DNA from: an uncultured Lachnospiraceae bacterium
GTDB lineage: Bacteria; Bacillota; Clostridia; Lachnospirales; Lachnospiraceae
NCBI GenBank assembly: GCA_902779445.1
Contig: CACZBM010000002.1
Span: forward strand, 1 to 64,000
DNA length: 64,000 nt
Direction: 5' to 3'
Both the position numbers and the translations under genes were made by a program. The notes beneath the pieces are model-generated. The model saw only the letters and a program-made list of their open reading frames with translations, was not told where the DNA came from and made no database searches. Each line of letters starts with the position of its first letter. Within the stretch, counting starts at the first letter, position 1. Positions 61,779 to 64,000 of this stretch are shown one piece after another.

Positions 61779-62874
61779 CCCTTATGAATACTCCCTGAAT
61801 ATACCAGTCCATATGCTTTGCGAGTTCATTATCCGGTATTATCTCTCCGGATCTGCATCTCATGATCCCTTCGGTATCTTTGATATTATTTGAAAATACG
61901 TCAACACCTTTTATTATTTCATTTCTTTCGATCTCGACATTTTTTAATACATAATCCGGAACATCTTCAGAAATCTCAGAAATTCCGACATAATCATCCT
62001 CAAGCCCAAGCCAGTATCCCCGGCTTCTCTCAATGGTACCTCTCATAAAATCCCGTATTACCGCTGTATATACCTTTCCCCAGTCGGTATAGACACAGGC
62101 AAGCTCATTATCTTCACCGGTTGGTGCGTGACAGCTTATATATCTTATACCGTTGTCTCTTGCAACGGTTCCTGCATAATTACTGTTTTCATGTACCGTA
62201 AGAACATCCACGTCATAGTCGGAAATAAGTTTTTTGGCGCCTTCAGTCTCTTTATCTTTATCAGACCAGCTTCCGGTATAGTAAACATCCACGACCGCAT
62301 GCTGGTTTGACCTTCTGCATCCAAGAGTAAAAGCGTTTATTCCCTGTATGACTTCATTATTAGGGAAAGATGCCACATATCCGATGTGGTTTGTCTCAGA
62401 GGACTTTCCTGCCACCAGTCCTGCAAGATATCTTGCCTGATAGATACGCCCCGAATACTTTACAAAGTTCTTGTAGTCACCGGTGGGTGCATTGAAGTAG
62501 AATATCGTATCGGCATATTCACTGCCGTATTTTTCCATTATCGGTTCATAGCCGTAACTTGAAAAGATAATAGCTTTACATCCGCTTGAAATAAGCTTAT
62601 TTACAGCATTTATAAGTGGTTCATCATTTTCTTCCACATTATCCATTATGATAAGCTTAAACCCCAGATTTTCTTCTGCCTCTTTAGCTCCGGTGGCATT
62701 TGCTTCATCCCAGCCGGCATCATAACGGCCTCCCTTTAATATAAGACCTATCTTTACGGTATCATCCCTGACTCCGCTCGCGAAAAAAGAAATGGTCAAA
62801 TAGAGTAAAATACTGATAAGGATGAACACCGATATGAAAAAGAGATTCATTACAAGCTTGCTTCCCTTATTCAT
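61759..62874 (-). CDS. Membrane-anchored BMP-family binding protein 1 (next to the kinase)
   Basis: 371 residues. An N-terminal helix without a lipobox cysteine or clear cleavage site (about 9-34) anchors an outside BMP/periplasmic-binding fold: VKIGLILKGGRYDAGWDEANATGAKEAEE, GCKAIIFSSYGYEPIM, GRIYQARYLAGLVAG, GINAFTLGCRRSN, VYYTGSWSDKDKETEGAKKLI. BMP proteins usually deliver nucleosides to ABC transporters. No transporter genes are here; the gene is sandwiched between a second BMP-like gene (8-bp overlap) and a hybrid kinase, so it is likely a ligand-sensing partner of the kinase. Confidence 0.88.
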   Translation of the reverse strand: MNKGSKLVMNLFFISVFILISILLYLTISFFASGVRDDTVKIGLILKGGRYDAGWDEANATGAKEAEENLGFKLIIMDNVEENDEPLINAVNKLISSGCKAIIFSSYGYEPIMEKYGSEYADTIFYFNAPTGDYKNFVKYSGRIYQARYLAGLVAGKSSETNHIGYVASFPNNEVIQGINAFTLGCRRSNQHAVVDVYYTGSWSDKDKETEGAKKLISDYDVDVLTVHENSNYAGTVARDNGIRYISCHAPTGEDNELACVYTDWGKVYTAVIRDFMRGTIERSRGYWLGLEDDYVGISEISEDVPDYVLKNVEIERNEIIKGVDVFSNNIKDTEGIMRCRSGEIIPDNELAKHMDWYIQGVFIRDAQKEG

Positions 62875-63973
62875 CTATAACCACCCCCGGAACATACCAG
62901 TCAATGGTTTTCTGCAGTATATTATCTGTAGCAGATTCTGATGCAGGAATAACGAGATTTCCGTCCCTGTCATATACAGGCCCGTAAAACACATCATATT
63001 CACGGTTTATGAGCTTTTCTCTTTCAGCCAGGACGATGTCTTTTATCTCAGGCTTCACATGGTGTGTAAGAGGCGAAATATCCACCGCTCCCTGATCGAT
63101 CCCGGTGAAGTGATATTCACCTGTAAAACGGTTATACTTACTGTCCTCAATATGTTCTTTGTAAAAGTTGTCCCAGTCCCATACTGCCGCAGAAAGATAA
63201 GTATCCCGGTAAAGATATTCATTATTCATGTGATAACCGATAGTCCAGATCCCTCTCCAATTGGCGATCTCCAGCGGCTTCTTCGAGTTAAGGTGACAGA
63301 CCAGAACATCTGCATTGTGATCATCGATCAGCTTTTTAGTGGCTTCTGATGCCTTGTTATCATCATCCCAGGATCCGGTATATCTTACATAGACAGTTGC
63401 ATCCGGATTTACTTTTCTTACTCCGATCGTGAATGCATCAATACCCCGTATCACTCTGTTGCTGGCAAATGGCGCTGTATATATGATCTCATTGGTCTCA
63501 GTCTGCAATCCGGCCAAAATACCCAGAAGATATCTTGCCTGATACATTCTGCCCATAAAACTGCAATAATTTAATCTGTATCCGGTGCCGTTTGCATTTA
63601 AGAATTCCACCTCGGGATGATCAATTGCAAGATCTCTTGCATACTGTTCATAACCATCATAGTCCAGAATAATGAGATCACATCCATCATTTATGAGCGA
63701 GAGCATCTTATCTTTGCAATACCTGTTAACCGGTACATTTTCATATAACTCAAGGAGAAAATCTTCTTCGGCAGAAACTTTGATAATGGAGTCATAGTGG
63801 GATTCTGACCATCCTCTGTCATCATGGGCTCCGTGCAATATCAAACCGACCCTGAACCTCTTATTCCCCTCATCATCAGCTACAGGTTTTAGTTCAACGC
63901 CCGAAAAGTAAAACATACCTATGATCAGTATAAAAAATAATAGAAAAACTATTATTGTAGTGTTTCGCTTCAT
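62867..63973 (-). CDS. Membrane-anchored BMP-family binding protein 2
   Basis: 368 residues, a distant paralogue of the next gene. Again an uncleaved-looking N-terminal helix (about 6-25, with no lipobox cysteine) and an outside BMP fold: RFRVGLILHGAHDDRGWSESHYDSI, GCDLIILDYDGYEQYA, GRMYQARYLLGILAG, IRGIDAFTIGVRKVNPDATVYVRYTGSWDDDNKASEATKKLI. The C-terminal parts of both proteins end in similar DWYVPGVVI/DWYIQGVFI segments. It is the first gene visible of the operon; only 27 bp of upstream sequence remain in the window, so its promoter is not seen. Confidence 0.87.
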   Translation of the reverse strand: MKRNTTIIVFLLFFILIIGMFYFSGVELKPVADDEGNKRFRVGLILHGAHDDRGWSESHYDSIIKVSAEEDFLLELYENVPVNRYCKDKMLSLINDGCDLIILDYDGYEQYARDLAIDHPEVEFLNANGTGYRLNYCSFMGRMYQARYLLGILAGLQTETNEIIYTAPFASNRVIRGIDAFTIGVRKVNPDATVYVRYTGSWDDDNKASEATKKLIDDHNADVLVCHLNSKKPLEIANWRGIWTIGYHMNNEYLYRDTYLSAAVWDWDNFYKEHIEDSKYNRFTGEYHFTGIDQGAVDISPLTHHVKPEIKDIVLAEREKLINREYDVFYGPVYDRDGNLVIPASESATDNILQKTIDWYVPGVVIDE

Positions 63974-64000
63974 CTCCGGCTACCGAATATATTGCCAATT

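Overview
The window looks like chromosomal DNA of an anaerobic, motile Firmicute of the Lachnospiraceae (Butyrivibrio/Pseudobutyrivibrio-like). This is inferred from gene content and protein style: three chemoreceptors, many GGDEF/EAL proteins, HydG of [FeFe]-hydrogenase maturation, a flavodiiron protein, a GGGtGRT/NifU-like pair, an ECF S-component, strong AGGAGG-type ribosome binding sites and TTGATT-N17-TATAAT promoters. No rRNA, transposase, integrase, phage gene or CRISPR array was seen.

Layout. 1-5.3 kb: a minus-strand five-gene operon (rhomboid-like membrane protein with zinc ribbon, Cache-GGDEF, small GGDEF, a degenerate sigma-70-like protein, patatin lipase) with a clear promoter. 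5.3-6 kb: two long intergenic palindromes. 6-11.2 kb: a 1447-residue acyl-CoA dehydratase activase-like protein, a DUF4236 protein and a small unknown. 11.5-22.9 kb (minus): a chemoreceptor, a secreted unknown with a TetR-like protein that lacks its DNA-binding domain, then an apparent operon of chemoreceptor, DUF2156, a propeller-Cache-MFS fusion and a SpoIIE-type phosphatase. 23-29.2 kb: L-arabinose isomerase-like protein, ECF S-component, GGDEF/EAL protein, shikimate kinase, histidinol phosphatase. 29.3-31.7 kb: two palindromes, a candidate small RNA, and a Y-family polymerase with a LexA-type box plus a YolD-like protein. 31.7-36.4 kb: 5'-nucleotidase, chemoreceptor, FRG-domain protein, and an isolated eutS-eutS-eutP cluster. 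36.4-41.3 kb: PAS/GGDEF/EAL protein and VanW lipoprotein. 41.4-53.1 kb (minus): GGGtGRT, NifU-like, HydG, HAD phosphatase, PepD, a coiled-coil protein, CoaD, RsmD, ParC and ParE. 53.5-58.9 kb: CgeB-like glycosyltransferase, PH-like protein, a 77-residue protein ending in a FliM/FliY-like motif, cytidine deaminase, zinc-ribbon protein, tRNA-Gly, flavodiiron protein, tRNA-Thr. 59-64 kb: a hybrid histidine kinase in an operon with two membrane-anchored BMP-type binding proteins.

The main theme is signalling: five GGDEF/EAL genes, three chemoreceptors, a hybrid kinase, a PP2C phosphatase and a sigma-like protein. Strongest candidates for undescribed systems are (i) the tandem BMP/hybrid kinase operon, (ii) the chemoreceptor/DUF2156/sensor-MFS/phosphatase operon, (iii) the sigma-like protein without its promoter-reading parts, (iv) the 77-residue FliM-motif protein, (v) the stand-alone EutS-EutS-EutP cluster, and (vi) intergenic palindromes in which repeat cores sit between near-perfect arms whose sequence differs from site to site.
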